Shown here piece after piece: positions 26,344 through 35,380 of a DNA stretch of 64,000 nt (the first letter of the stretch is position 1; each line of letters opens with the position of its first letter). This stretch comes from Streptomyces ficellus (GTDB lineage: Bacteria > Actinomycetota > Actinomycetes > Streptomycetales > Streptomycetaceae). The notes beneath the pieces are model-generated. The model was not told the origin of the DNA and searched no databases. It was given only the letters and a program-made list of their open reading frames with translations. The stretch spans positions 4,526,001 to 4,590,000 of the forward strand of contig NZ_CP034279.1 of NCBI RefSeq assembly GCF_009739905.1. The letters run 5' to 3'. Both the position numbers and the translations under genes were made by a program.

Positions 26344-27450
26344 GTGGCAGTCGTCGATGTATCCGAAGAGCTGAAGTCCCTCTCCACGACCATGGGGTCG
26401 ATCGAGGCCGTCCTCGACCTCGACAGGTTGAGGGCAGACATCGCCGTGCTCGAGGAGCAGGCCGCGGCCCCGTCCCTGTGGGACGACCCGGAGGCGGCGC
26501 AGAAGATCACGAGCAAGCTTTCGCACCTCCAGGCGGAGGTCCGGAAGACCGAGGCGCTCCGCGGTCGCATCGACGACCTCGCCGTCCTCTTCGAGCTCGC
26601 CGAGGAGATGGACGACTCGGACACCCGCGCCGAGGCCGAGGCGGAGCTCGTCTCCGTCCGCAAGGCGCTGGACGAGATGGAGGTCCGCACCCTCCTCTCC
26701 GGCGAGTACGACGAGCGCGAGGCGCTGGTCAACATCCGCGCGGAGGCCGGTGGCGTCGACGCCTCCGACTTCGCCGAGCGCCTCCAGCGCATGTACCTGC
26801 GCTGGGCCGAGCGCCACGGGTACTCGACGGAGGTCTACGAGACGTCGTACGCGGAGGAGGCCGGCATCAAGTCGACCACCTTCGTCGTCAAGGCCCCGTA
26901 CGCCTACGGCACGCTCTCCGTCGAGCAGGGCACGCACCGGCTGGTGCGCATCTCCCCGTTCGACAACCAGGGCCGCCGCCAGACGTCCTTCGCCGGCGTC
27001 GAGGTGCTGCCCGTCGTCGAGCAGTCCGACCACGTCGAGATCGACGAGTCGGAGCTGCGCGTGGACGTCTACCGCGCCTCCGGCCCCGGCGGCCAGGGTG
27101 TCAACACCACCGACTCGGCCGTGCGCATCACGCACGTGCCCACCGGCATCGTCGTCTCCTGCCAGAACGAGCGCTCCCAGATCCAGAACAAGGCGAGCGC
27201 GATGAACGTCCTCCAGGCGAAGCTGCTGGAGCGCCGCCGCCAGGAGGAGCAGGCCAAGATGGACGCCCTCAAGGGCGACGGCGGCAACTCCTGGGGCAAC
27301 CAGATGCGTTCCTACGTCCTGCACCCCTACCAGATGGTCAAGGACCTCCGTACGGAGTTCGAGGTCGGCAATCCGCAGTCCGTGCTCGACGGCGAGATCG
27401 ACGGCTTCCTGGAGGCGGGCATCCGCTGGCGGAAGCAGCAGGAGAAGTAG
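26344..27450 (+). CDS. prfB: Peptide chain release factor 2
   Basis: RF2 of 368 aa, which recognises UGA and UAA and triggers peptide release. It has the stop-codon-reading tripeptide SPF (in RISPFDNQG, about residue 204) and the catalytic GGQ in [13 protein letters not shown] near 250. The reading frame is continuous from GTG at 26344, so the programmed frameshift that autoregulates E. coli prfB is absent. A TACGCT hexamer (26332-26337) ends only 6 bp before the GTG and there is no RBS, so the mRNA is probably leaderless. Confidence 0.95.
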   Translation: MAVVDVSEELKSLSTTMGSIEAVLDLDRLRADIAVLEEQAAAPSLWDDPEAAQKITSKLSHLQAEVRKTEALRGRIDDLAVLFELAEEMDDSDTRAEAEAELVSVRKALDEMEVRTLLSGEYDEREALVNIRAEAGGVDASDFAERLQRMYLRWAERHGYSTEVYETSYAEEAGIKSTTFVVKAPYAYGTLSVEQGTHRLVRISPFDNQGRRQTSFAGVEVLPVVEQSDHVEIDESELRVDVYRASGPGGQGVNTTDSAVRITHVPTGIVVSCQNERSQIQNKASAMNVLQAKLLERRRQEEQAKMDALKGDGGNSWGNQMRSYVLHPYQMVKDLRTEFEVGNPQSVLDGEIDGFLEAGIRWRKQQEK

Positions 27451-27490
27451 CGGGCGAAGCACTCCTCGCGGCACCCCGGAACACGCGGGT

Positions 27491-27533
27491 AACGGCGCCG
27501 GACAGCCCCTGAAGCGGGCGGTCCGGCGCCGTT
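27491..27533 (+). terminator. Terminator of prfB
   Basis: Perfect 13-bp stem (27491-27503 with 27521-27533) around a 17-base loop, 40 bp after the prfB stop codon. Confidence 0.8.
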
Positions 27534-27850
27534 CGCTTCACGGGTGGTCAATTCGCTGGCGCAAGCGACTGGTTGGCCTTCGGCTCGCTTTGTCGACAAG
27601 GAAACTGGCCTTTCCTGAACCAGTGTTCGCCTTTTACGTCACAGTTGCATCGTTGCTTCCCCGGCAAGCCCGATCATTTCGGGCATCGCACGCGCAACCG
27701 CCTTGACGCTTGTACGAAAACTGGGAAAGCTGACGCGCGGCATGCGCATGACTGGGGCGCGTGTGATCGGGGGCACGTGAGCACGTCCCCAGCGTCCGCT
27801 GCCCCGAGCGCTGCTCCACTGACGAAACAGCTACTGGGGGTAGCAGGCAG
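27534..27850 (+). promoter_or_regulatory. Long upstream region of the LAETG protein gene
   Basis: 317 bp without a gene, relatively A/T-rich for this genome. It holds a 10-bp palindrome TTGTCGACAA (27590-27599) that runs into a small hairpin aggaaa/tttcct (27599-27616). A promoter candidate is TTGACG (27703-27708), 17 bp, AAAGCT (27726-27731). That would give a leader of about 110 nt before the ATG at 27851. The length suggests complex, perhaps developmental, regulation (inference). Confidence 0.5.
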
Positions 27851-28807
27851 ATGACCAAGAAGACGCGGGTCCGCGTAGCGCGGATCGCAGCCGGTGCGGT
27901 GATCGCAGCCGGAGCGTCCCTGACGGCGGCGGGCGCCGCCTCGGCGGTCGGCATAGACGTCAACGTCGCCGGCATCGGCGTGCAGGCCGATGTGAACGAG
28001 GGCGGCATCGAGGCCGGCCTCGGTATCGGCGGCGACGGCGACCCGGGTGGTGTCGACAGCGGCGGTACCACTGGTGAGCCGGGCACCACGGGTGCCACCA
28101 CGGGCGAGCCCGGTACGACCGGCGCCACCACGGGCGAGCCGGGCACGACCGGCGCCACCACGGGTGAGCCCGGTACCACGGGTGCCACCACGGGCGAGCC
28201 GGGCACCACCGGCGCCACCACGGGTGAGCCCGGTACGACCGGCGCCACCACCGGTGAGCCGGGCACCACGGGTGCCACCACGGGCGAGCCGGGCACGACC
28301 GGTGCCACCACGGGTGAGCCCGGTACCACGGGTGCCACCACGGGTGAGCCCGGTACGACCGGCGCCACCACCGGCGAGCCCGGCACCACCGGCGCCACCA
28401 CCGGCGAGCCGGGCACCACGGGCGGCAGCAACGGCACCTCCGGCGGCGGCAACGGGTCCACCGGCGGCAACGGTGGCGCCACGGGCGGCAACGGCGGCTC
28501 CACCGCGACCGGTGGCAGCACCGGTGGCGACCAGGGCGGCTCCTCGGCGACCGGTGGCTCCACCACCGGTGGCGAGAACGCCGGCGGCTGCACCGTCGAC
28601 CTCGACGGTGCCGAGTGCGCCGACAACACCGACACCGACTCCGCCGGCTCCAAGCCGGTCGAGCAGGGCAAGGCCAAGGAGGAACTCGCCGAGACCGGCG
28701 CCGCCGAGACCTCGTTCCTGCTCATCGGCGCCGCGACGATGATCGCCGGCGGCATCGGCTTCCGCATGCTGCCGCGCCTCGTCGGCGGTGGCCGTACGGT
28801 CGCCTAA
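27851..28807 (+). CDS. Secreted repeat protein with C-terminal LAETG sorting signal
   Basis: 318-aa surface protein. A Sec signal peptide ends at AASA (about residue 32). A small conserved segment ([20 protein letters not shown]) is followed by twelve near-perfect 10-residue repeats of [10 protein letters not shown] (about residues 76-190), a Gly/Asn/Thr-rich stretch, a short Cys-containing segment ([14 protein letters not shown]), and LAETG at 279-283. A hydrophobic helix and a basic tail follow. LAXTG is the motif used by Streptomyces class E sortases, for example on long chaplins. It should therefore be covalently attached to peptidoglycan as a flexible, Pro/Thr-rich stalk. No sortase gene is in the window. 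The role in surface coating or adhesion is unknown. Confidence 0.88.
   Translation: MTKKTRVRVARIAAGAVIAAGASLTAAGAASAVGIDVNVAGIGVQADVNEGGIEAGLGIGGDGDPGGVDSGGTTGEPGTTGATTGEPGTTGATTGEPGTTGATTGEPGTTGATTGEPGTTGATTGEPGTTGATTGEPGTTGATTGEPGTTGATTGEPGTTGATTGEPGTTGATTGEPGTTGATTGEPGTTGGSNGTSGGGNGSTGGNGGATGGNGGSTATGGSTGGDQGGSSATGGSTTGGENAGGCTVDLDGAECADNTDTDSAGSKPVEQGKAKEELAETGAAETSFLLIGAATMIAGGIGFRMLPRLVGGGRTVA
28076..28423 (+). repeat. Twelve tandem copies of a 30-bp coding repeat
   Basis: The unit encodes [10 protein letters not shown] and recurs at exactly 30-bp spacing from 28076 to 28406; the last copy ends in GG. Copies differ only at synonymous third positions (GAGCC followed by GGGCACC or CGGTACC), so the array is under protein-level selection but can still expand or contract by slippage or recombination. 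Confidence 0.95.
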
Positions 28808-28825
28808 GACGGCGTAGAACGACGG

Positions 28826-28864
28826 AAGGGCCCGGGCGGGCCGAGATCGGCCGCCCGGGCCCTT
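28826..28864. terminator. Terminator after the LAETG gene
   Basis: 14-bp perfect stem (28826-28839 with 28851-28864) ending in a short T run, between this gene and the convergent zinc-ribbon gene; it can act in both directions. Confidence 0.85.
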
Positions 28865-28900
28865 TCCGGCGTCACGGCGGGGGTCCGGGAGTCCGGGGCT

Positions 28901-29092
28901 CTACGCGGTCTGGTGCGCCAGCAGGGCCAGCGCCGCGACCAGGATCGCCAGGAGCGCCAGCAGGGCCACCGGGTTCAGCCCGTTGAAGGGGCCCTCCTGC
29001 TGGAGGCGCTCACGATTGGCCCGGCAGACGGGGCAGCGACCCTCGTTGACGGGCGCCGCGCAGTTGGCGCACACCAGTCGGTCATAGGTCAT
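28901..29092 (-). CDS. Small zinc-ribbon membrane protein (63 aa)
   Basis: [20 protein letters not shown] starts a zinc ribbon with two CxxC knuckles (CANC and CPVC), followed by a basic linker and one C-terminal hydrophobic helix ([20 protein letters not shown]). The ATG at 29092 has an excellent RBS (GGAGGAGAG). Small proteins of this plan sit near ftsE in Streptomyces; the function is unknown to me. It is tail-anchored with the zinc ribbon probably in the cytoplasm. Confidence 0.8.
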   Translation of the reverse strand: MTYDRLVCANCAAPVNEGRCPVCRANRERLQQEGPFNGLNPVALLALLAILVAALALLAHQTA

Positions 29093-29370
29093 GCGCTCTC
29101 CTCCTCCCGCGCGGCGGAGCCGCAGACACGGACCGTGCACCGACGCGGAGTGTGCACACAGTTCTCTCCGCACAACGCTCAGGGAAACGCATCCGTTCCC
29201 CCTACCACTGTGCCAGCTTCGCGGAGTTTAGGCGCGGCCCGCCGGATTCCGCCCCCTGCCGGCCGCCACCCCACCCGGACAAAAGGCGCAAGGCCGGACG
29301 GCGACTGCACGCGGCATGCCCAGTCGCGTATGGTCACGCACACCTACTCCCTGCCGACCGTGGTGCACCC

Positions 29371-30060
29371 GTGATCCGATTCGACAACGTCTCCAAGACC
29401 TACCCGAAGCAGAACCGCCCCGCGCTGAGGGACGTCTCGCTCGAGATCGAGAAGGGCGAGTTCGTCTTCCTGGTCGGGTCCTCCGGCTCCGGAAAGTCCA
29501 CCTTCCTGCGGCTGGTCCTGCGCGAGGAGCGCACCAGCCACGGCACGGTGCACGTCCTGGGCAAGGACCTCGCCCGGCTGTCCAACTGGAAGGTGCCGCA
29601 CATGCGCCGCCAGCTCGGGACCGTCTTCCAGGACTTCCGCCTCCTGCCCAACAAGACCGTCGCGCAGAACGTGGCGTTCGCGCAGGAGGTCATCGGCAAG
29701 CCGCGCGGCGAGATCCGCAAGGCCGTGCCCCAGGTCCTCGACCTCGTCGGCCTCGGCGGCAAGGAGGACCGGATGCCCGGCGAGCTGTCCGGCGGTGAGC
29801 AGCAGCGCGTCGCCATCGCCCGCGCGTTCGTCAACCGCCCGATGCTGCTGATCGCCGACGAACCGACCGGCAACCTGGACCCGCAGACCTCCGTCGGCAT
29901 CATGAAGCTCCTGGACCGGATCAACCGCACCGGCACCACCGTCATCATGGCGACGCACGACCAGAACATCGTCGACCAGATGCGCAAGCGGGTCATCGAG
30001 CTGGAGAAGGGCCGTCTCGTACGCGACCAGGCGCGCGGCGTCTACGGCTACCAGCACTGA
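29371..30060 (+). CDS. ftsE: Cell-division ATP-binding protein FtsE
   Basis: 229-aa ABC ATPase that pairs with FtsX to control peptidoglycan hydrolases at division sites. It has Walker [10 protein letters not shown], the signature LSGGEQQR, Walker B LLIADEP and the H-loop MATHD. The GTG at 29371 begins [13 protein letters not shown], the standard FtsE start; no strong RBS precedes it. ftsX follows after 52 bp. In Streptomyces, FtsEX is thought to act in growth and sporulation septation (family knowledge). Confidence 0.95.
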   Translation: MIRFDNVSKTYPKQNRPALRDVSLEIEKGEFVFLVGSSGSGKSTFLRLVLREERTSHGTVHVLGKDLARLSNWKVPHMRRQLGTVFQDFRLLPNKTVAQNVAFAQEVIGKPRGEIRKAVPQVLDLVGLGGKEDRMPGELSGGEQQRVAIARAFVNRPMLLIADEPTGNLDPQTSVGIMKLLDRINRTGTTVIMATHDQNIVDQMRKRVIELEKGRLVRDQARGVYGYQH

Positions 30061-30112
30061 GCAGCAGCACCAGCAGCACCCCGCAGCAGCAAGGAAAGGC
30101 TGAACGCACGCG

Positions 30113-31033
30113 ATGCGCGCCCAGTTCGTACTGTCGGAGATCGGTGTCGGCCTCCGTCGCAACCTCACGATGACCTTCGCCGTCATCGTCTCCGTGGCCC
30201 TGTCCCTCGCCCTCTTCGGCGGCGCGCTGCTCATGCGCGAGCAGGTCAGCGTGATGAAGGACTTCTGGTACGACAAGGTCAACGTCACGATCTACCTCTG
30301 CAACAAGAACGACGCCGCCGCGGGCGGAACGTGCGACAAGGGCGCGGTCACCGCCCAGCAGAAGAAGGAGATCGAGGCCGACCTCGCCAAGCTGGACACC
30401 ATCGTCGAGAAGGTCCACCACGAGACGGCGGACGAGGCGTACAAGCACTACAAGGAGCAGTACGGCGACACCGCCATCGCCAGCATCATCACGCCGGACC
30501 AGATGCAGGAGTCGTACCGGGTCAAGCTGAAGGACCCGGAGAAGTACAAGGTCGTGGCGACCGCGTTCGCCGGGCGGGCCGGTGTGCACTCCGTGCAGGA
30601 CCAGCGGCAGACGCTGGAGAACCTCTTCCAGATGATGCGCGGCATGAACGTGGCGGCACTGTGCGTCATGGCCCTGATGCTCGTCATCGCGCTGATGCTG
30701 ATCGTCAACACCGTGCGCGTGTCCGCGTTCAGCCGGCGCCGGGAGACCGGCATCATGCGGCTGGTCGGCGCGTCCAGCTTCTACATCCAGATGCCGTTCA
30801 TCATGGAAGCCGCGGTCGCCGGCCTGCTGGGCGGCGTCGTGGCCTGCGGAATGCTGCTGGTCGGGCGGTACTTCATGATCGACGCCGGGCTGAACCTCGC
30901 CCAGAGCATGCCGTTGGTCAACTTCATCGGCTGGGACGCGGTGATCACGGTCCTGCCGCTCGTCGTGGTCATCGGCCTGCTGATGCCCTCCCTGGCGGCC
31001 GCCATCGCGCTGCGCAAGTACCTGAAGGTGTGA
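30113..31033 (+). CDS. ftsX: Cell-division permease-like protein FtsX
   Basis: 306-aa membrane protein with four helices: one after the N-terminal MRAQFVLSEIGVGLRRN, a large outer domain of about 120 residues, and three near the C-terminus (about residues 180-205, 230-250, 280-300). The outer domain has two Cys (LCNKNDAAAGGTCDKG), suggesting a disulfide. It works with FtsE to gate NlpC/P60-type hydrolases such as RipC in mycobacteria. The ATG at 30113 has AAGGAAAGG upstream. Co-transcribed with ftsE. Confidence 0.94.
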   Translation: MRAQFVLSEIGVGLRRNLTMTFAVIVSVALSLALFGGALLMREQVSVMKDFWYDKVNVTIYLCNKNDAAAGGTCDKGAVTAQQKKEIEADLAKLDTIVEKVHHETADEAYKHYKEQYGDTAIASIITPDQMQESYRVKLKDPEKYKVVATAFAGRAGVHSVQDQRQTLENLFQMMRGMNVAALCVMALMLVIALMLIVNTVRVSAFSRRRETGIMRLVGASSFYIQMPFIMEAAVAGLLGGVVACGMLLVGRYFMIDAGLNLAQSMPLVNFIGWDAVITVLPLVVVIGLLMPSLAAAIALRKYLKV

Positions 31034-31100
31034 CGATCGCCCTTGGCGCCGCGCCGCCAACAACCGTACGGCGCCATTTCCTTGTCCTAGAGTGGGCGCC

Positions 31101-32291
31101 ATGCTGGGCCCCGAGTTCTGTACCCGGCCCCGCGGTGCTCGCAGCCGCGGGGCGGCCCTGACATTCGTCTTCGCCTCCGTCCTCGTGGCCGCCGCGGTGA
31201 CCAACTGCCTTCCGCAGGACGAGCGGAAGCCGCCCGGGCCGGGCGGCTCCCCGGCCGCCGCGCACCAGGCAGGTGAGGGACGCGGCCGGGTCGACCAGCG
31301 GGAGCTGGCCCGCGCGGCGGCCGAGGCCGTGGCGGACGGCAAGTCCGGCACCAAGGCGGCCCGGGAGGTCGTCAGCCGCAGCGGCGACCGCTGGGGCGCC
31401 GTCTACGACCGGCGTGAGTACGAGGAGTTCGAGCAGGCCCTCGACGGGCGGTACACGGGCGTCGGCCTGTCCGCCCGCCGTGCCGCCGGCGGCCGGATCG
31501 AGGTGGCGCGCGTCCAGGACGGCGGCCCGGCGGACCGGGCGGGTCTCAGGGCCGGCGACCGGATCCGCACCGTCGACGGCCGCCCGGTGGACGGCCGTTC
31601 CGCCGCGGAGGTCGTCGCCCTGCTGCGGGGGGACGGCGCGCCGGCCGGCTCACCGGTCGCCGTCGGCGTGCAGCGCGGCACGCGCGCGTGGAACGAGACG
31701 CTGCGCCGGGCCAGGCTCGCCACGGAGGATGTGACCGTGCAGCGGCTGGCCGACGGTTCCTTGCGGATCACGGTCGCGGCGTTCACCAAGGGCACCGGGC
31801 AGCGGGTGCGGGACGCGGTCCGCGCCGCCCCCCGGGACGCGGGCGTCCTGCTCGACCTGCGGGGCAACAGCGGCGGCCTGGTCACCGAGGCCGTCACCGC
31901 GGCCTCCGCGTTCCTGGACGGCGGCCTCGTCGCCACCTACGACGTGCACGGCGAGGAACGGGCGCTGCACGCGCGGCCGGGCGGCGACACCGGCAGGCCG
32001 CTGGTGGCGCTGGTGGACGGCGGCACGATGAGCGCGGCCGAGCTGCTCGCCGGGGCCCTGAAGGACCGCGGCCGGGCGGTGACCGTCGGCAGCAGGACCT
32101 TCGGCAAGGGCTCCGTGCAGATGCCGAGCCGGCTGCCCGACGGATCGGTCGCCGAGCTGACCGTGGGCCACTACCGCACCCCCGCCGGGCACGGCGTCGA
32201 CGGCCGGGGCATCACCCCCGACCTGGTGGCCGCCGACCGTGCCGAGGAGCGGGCCCGCACGGTATTGAGTGGCCTCGGGGGCGGTTCGTAG
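31101..32291 (+). CDS. S41-family carboxy-terminal processing protease with PDZ domain
   Basis: 396-aa exported protease. An N-terminal hydrophobic helix (GAALTFVFASVLVAAAVTNC) acts as a signal anchor. A PDZ domain covers about 130-195 (GVGLSARRAAGG, GPADRAGLRAGDRIRTVDG). The S41 peptidase domain follows, with nucleophile Ser in GGTMSAAELLAGAL and Lys in FGKGSVQ forming the Ser/Lys dyad. ATG at 31101 sits 7 bp after a TAGAGT hexamer (31088-31093), so it may be leaderless. Its place between ftsX and smpB/ssrA invites a role in envelope turnover or degradation of exported, mis-tagged proteins (inference). Confidence 0.9.
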   Translation: MLGPEFCTRPRGARSRGAALTFVFASVLVAAAVTNCLPQDERKPPGPGGSPAAAHQAGEGRGRVDQRELARAAAEAVADGKSGTKAAREVVSRSGDRWGAVYDRREYEEFEQALDGRYTGVGLSARRAAGGRIEVARVQDGGPADRAGLRAGDRIRTVDGRPVDGRSAAEVVALLRGDGAPAGSPVAVGVQRGTRAWNETLRRARLATEDVTVQRLADGSLRITVAAFTKGTGQRVRDAVRAAPRDAGVLLDLRGNSGGLVTEAVTAASAFLDGGLVATYDVHGEERALHARPGGDTGRPLVALVDGGTMSAAELLAGALKDRGRAVTVGSRTFGKGSVQMPSRLPDGSVAELTVGHYRTPAGHGVDGRGITPDLVAADRAEERARTVLSGLGGGS

Positions 32292-32309
32292 TGCGAAAAT
32301 GGCGGCACT

Positions 32310-32795
32310 ATGGCTAAGGAAAAGAACACCGGGCGCAAACTGATCGCGCAGAACAAGAAGGCGCGGCACGACTACACCATCATCGACACCTACGAGTGCG
32401 GGCTGGTGCTGACCGGTACCGAGGTGAAGTCGCTGCGCCAGGGGCGGGCCTCCCTGGTGGACGGGTTCGTCCAGATCGACGGCAACGAGGCCTGGCTCCA
32501 CAACGTGCACGTGCCGGAGTACGCGCAGGGGACGTGGACCAACCACAGCGCCCGGCGCAAGCGGAAGCTGCTGATGCACCGGGTCGAGATCGACAAGCTG
32601 GAGTCGAAGTCCCAGGAGACGGGTCACACCATCGTGCCCCTGTCCCTGTACTTCAAGGACGGCCGGGCGAAGGTCGAGATCGCGCTGGCGAAGGGCAAGA
32701 AGGAGTACGACAAGCGGCAGACGCTGCGGGAGAAGCAGGACCGCCGTGAGGCGGAGCGGGTGATCTCGGCGGTCAAGCGCCGGGAACGGGCCTGA
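32310..32795 (+). CDS. smpB: tmRNA-binding protein SmpB
   Basis: 161-aa OB-fold protein that brings tmRNA to stalled ribosomes. It shows [32 protein letters not shown] and the basic C-terminal tail [16 protein letters not shown] that reads the empty mRNA channel. It starts 18 bp after the protease gene and is followed 120 bp later by ssrA, its RNA partner. Length and motifs are normal. Confidence 0.97.
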   Translation: MAKEKNTGRKLIAQNKKARHDYTIIDTYECGLVLTGTEVKSLRQGRASLVDGFVQIDGNEAWLHNVHVPEYAQGTWTNHSARRKRKLLMHRVEIDKLESKSQETGHTIVPLSLYFKDGRAKVEIALAKGKKEYDKRQTLREKQDRREAERVISAVKRRERA

Positions 32796-32915
32796 CGGGA
32801 CCGGGTCCGCCGCCGGGAATAGGCTGGCACCCTCGGGCGTTGGTCACGTACGATGGCACCTGCCCCTCACAGCGGGGGCACGCCCCCTCGGGGGCACGGT
32901 TTGAAAAATCAACAT

Positions 32916-33283
32916 GGGGATGATCGGTTTCGACAGCGGATGTCGAAGCAGGGGAAGCGTGTCGAGGAAGCGGCAATGATCTCGTAAACCATATGTCGCA
33001 AAAAATAATCGCCAATACCAAGCGCGATTCCTTCGCCCTCGCTGCCTAAGTAGCGAGCTTGCGAAGTGTCAGCCCGGGGCTGTTCCCGACCCGGATCCTG
33101 GCATCAGCTAGGGAACTAAACCTCTAGGCCCGGTCACGGGGTGTAGAGGGAAATCAAACAGTGACTGAGCCCGTCGGAGACTTGTCCGCGTGATCTCCGG
33201 GGCCGAGAAAATCGCAGCGGACTGCACACGGAGAAGCCCTGATTCTGCACCGTTGGACGCGGGTTCGATTCCCGCCATCTCCA
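32916..33283 (+). ncRNA. ssrA: Transfer-messenger RNA (tmRNA)
   Basis: About 368 nt. The 5' end GGGGATGATCGG pairs with CATCTCC near the 3' end to make the 7-bp tRNA-like acceptor stem, and a T-arm GGGTTCGATTCCC is visible. The mRNA-like frame at 33012-33047 encodes ANTKRDSFALAA before TAA (33048-33050); the final LAA is the usual protease degron. The discriminator A (33283) is followed by CGA, so CCA must be added after transcription. A weak promoter, CTGGCA-N19-TACGAT, lies at 32824-32854. Together with SmpB it rescues stalled ribosomes. Confidence 0.96.
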
Positions 33284-33331
33284 CGAGCGGTACCTCCGGG
33301 GGCGTGCCCCCGGACCCGTCACCCCATGTAG

Positions 33332-33371
33332 CCCCTGACCTGCGTCGAAAGTCGCAGGTCAGGGGTTTTTT
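33332..33371 (+). terminator. Rho-independent terminator of ssrA
   Basis: 13-bp perfect stem (33332-33344 with 33353-33365), 8-base loop, then six T (33366-33371). This is the only textbook U-tailed terminator in the window. Confidence 0.93.
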
Positions 33372-33388
33372 CATGCCTCTCTCCGGCC

Positions 33389-33898
33389 TCAGGAGGACTC
33401 GGAGATGGCCTGGCAGTCGGCCAGGGTGGTGTCGTCGTTCTCCATGCACTCGTCGTACGTCATGCCGGAGGTGTCGACCCCGCTGTCACTGCTGCCGTCA
33501 CTGCTGTCGCTCTCGTCGGAGGAGTCGCCGGAGGAGTCGTCGGAGGGGCGGTTGCTGGGGTGGTTCACCCCGTAAGTGTCGTCCCACGCCTTCTTCGGCA
33601 TGTCGTAGAGCTTGTGGCAGTCCAGGCCGTCGGTGTCCTCGCCCCACGTCTTGGGATCCGTGTGGGCGCTCGCGCAGGTGAGGAGCCGGCGCTGCTCCTC
33701 GTACTCGCCGACGGTGTCCGGGTGCTGGGCCCATATGAGGACGGTGAAGACCGCCGTGGTGACGAGCGAGGCCACCGCGAGGGCGCCGGCGGCCACCTTC
33801 AGGGCGGAAAGGCTCCGCTTCCTGCGGCCGGCGGGGTCCGGTGGGGCGGGTGGCATGGCCGGGGCGGGCGGAGGGACGGGTGCGGTGGTGTCGGACAC
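33389..33898 (-). CDS. Single-pass membrane protein with acidic Ser/Asp-rich outer region
   Basis: 169-aa protein starting at GTG 33898 with AGGAG upstream. A Pro/Ala-rich N-terminus and RRKR lead into one helix (VAAGALAVASLVTTAVFTVLIWAQ, about 36-58). The outer part has four Cys (LLTCASAHT, LDCHKLYD, DECMENDD, ADCQAISES) flanking a Ser/Asp-rich run (about 118-140), which suggests two disulfides. I do not recognise a family. It converges with ssrA. Confidence 0.75.
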   Translation of the reverse strand: MSDTTAPVPPPAPAMPPAPPDPAGRRKRSLSALKVAAGALAVASLVTTAVFTVLIWAQHPDTVGEYEEQRRLLTCASAHTDPKTWGEDTDGLDCHKLYDMPKKAWDDTYGVNHPSNRPSDDSSGDSSDESDSSDGSSDSGVDTSGMTYDECMENDDTTLADCQAISESS

Positions 33899-33947
33899 GG
33901 TTCTCCTGTTCGGGCGGGCGTCGGGGCAGGCGATCGCCAGGCCGGAA

Positions 33948-35297
33948 TCATCCCGCGTGCCCGGTCCCGCGCGGGGCCGTTCGGGGGAATTGCCCGACCA
34001 CGCCCACGAGGGCCAGCAGCAGGGCGGCGGCCGCCGCGGCGACCGGCACGCCGTACCCCGCGACGGAGCCGATGTGCTCAGCCGCCCAGCCGCCGGTCGC
34101 CGAACCCGCCGCGATGCCGCCCAGCAGGGCGGTGACCGCGAGCGTCATGCCCTCGTTCAGTTGCCCCGGCGGGGTCAGGCGCTGGACCAGCGTCATCCCC
34201 GTCACCATCGTCGGCGCGGTCGCCATCCCGGCCAGCAGCAGGCCGCCCCCCAGCGCGAGGAGCGAACCGGTACCGCCCGCCGCGAGCAGCGGCAGCGACA
34301 TCAGGGCGGCCATCGCGGCGAGGCAGCCCAGCAGCCGGCGCCCCACGTCCCGGGCCGGCCGCACCGAGCCGTACACCAGGCCCGCCGCGCACGACCCGGC
34401 CGCCTGGAGCGCCAGCAGCGCCCCGGCCGCGGGGCCGTCCACGTACGCGAGGGTGACGACCTCCATCGAGCCGAAGACCGCGCCGGTCGCCAGGAAGACC
34501 GCCAGCAGGGCGGGCACCCCGGCCGTGCGCAGCGGTGAGCGCGCCCGGCCGGTGCGCGGCGAGACGGGCGGCTCGGTGGCGCGCTGCGCGGCGAGGACGA
34601 GCACCCCGGCGAGCAGCAGGACCGCGCCGGCCAGGGTGCCGGCCTCCGGGAACAGGGCGGCGCACAGGAACGCGGCGAGCACCGGGCCGAGCATGAAGCA
34701 CAGCTCGTCGACGGCCTGCTCGAAGGCGTTGGCGGTGTGGACGGCGGCTGGGTCGTGCCGGTACAGGTGCGCCCAGCGCGCGCGGGACATGCCGCCCGTG
34801 TTGGGGGTGGTCGCGGTCGCGGCGTACGCGGCGAACAGGGTCCACGCGGGCGCGTGGTGGTGGACGCACAGCAGCAGGGCGAGCGAGCCGAGGACGGCGA
34901 TCACGGTGGCGGGCACGGCGACGCGCGCCTGCCCGTACCGGTCGACCAGCCGTGCCGTGAACGGTGCCACCAGCGCGGTGGCGGCGAGCCCGGTGGCCGT
35001 GACGGCCCCGGCGAGGGCGTAGGAACCGTACCCGCCGGCGATCATGACGACCGCGCTCACGCTGAACATGCCCATGGGGAGCCGGGCGATCAGGTTCCCG
35101 GCGGTGAAGGCGCGGGTGCCGGGCACCGTGAACAGGCGGCGGTAGGAGGCGAACGCCCGCGGGCCCCGGCCGGGTGGCCGGCGTCCGGGCGGCCTCGTGC
35201 GGCGTTCCGTGCCCCGGCCCGGCTCCCGGTAGGAGGGGGCCAGGACCAGGGCCTCGGGGGTCAGGGCGAGCAGCGGGGCGTTCTTCGTCTGCGGCAT
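33948..35297 (-). CDS. MFS transporter
   Basis: 449-aa major facilitator protein with 12 hydrophobic helices after a 60-residue Arg/Pro-rich cytoplasmic tail. The loop between helices 2 and 3 carries the MFS motif A-like ARLVDRYGQARV. It resembles efflux-type MFS proteins (DHA family); the substrate is unknown. ATG at 35297 is chosen because the next gene starts divergently at 35381, leaving an 83-bp shared promoter region. The divergent LysR regulator probably controls it. Confidence 0.87.
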   Translation of the reverse strand: MPQTKNAPLLALTPEALVLAPSYREPGRGTERRTRPPGRRPPGRGPRAFASYRRLFTVPGTRAFTAGNLIARLPMGMFSVSAVVMIAGGYGSYALAGAVTATGLAATALVAPFTARLVDRYGQARVAVPATVIAVLGSLALLLCVHHHAPAWTLFAAYAATATTPNTGGMSRARWAHLYRHDPAAVHTANAFEQAVDELCFMLGPVLAAFLCAALFPEAGTLAGAVLLLAGVLVLAAQRATEPPVSPRTGRARSPLRTAGVPALLAVFLATGAVFGSMEVVTLAYVDGPAAGALLALQAAGSCAAGLVYGSVRPARDVGRRLLGCLAAMAALMSLPLLAAGGTGSLLALGGGLLLAGMATAPTMVTGMTLVQRLTPPGQLNEGMTLAVTALLGGIAAGSATGGWAAEHIGSVAGYGVPVAAAAAALLLALVGVVGQFPRTAPRGTGHAG

Positions 35298-35380
35298 GCC
35301 CCCAGCCTGGTCGGGCGGTCCGCCGCCGGTCCAACACCTGTCGGGAGCCCATTGACGCACCCGCGTTGTAAATTCGGCGG

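Noticed and set aside
26344-27450. Programmed +1 frameshift in prfB
   Set aside because: The frame is uninterrupted from the GTG to the stop; no early in-frame TGA or internal Shine-Dalgarno arrangement.
28076-28423. Regular 30-bp repeats that look like a CRISPR array at first sight
   Set aside because: There are no spacers, the period is wholly in frame, and variation is synonymous: it is a coding repeat.
27634-28767. Long minus-strand open frame over the LAETG gene encoding [10 protein letters not shown] repeats
   Set aside because: It is the reverse complement of the plus-strand repeats. The plus frame has a signal peptide, LAETG signal, promoter and terminator; the minus frame has none of these.
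33108-33449. Minus-strand open frame across the 3' part of ssrA
   Set aside because: It overlaps the tmRNA acceptor and T-arm and the terminator; no RBS and no recognisable product.
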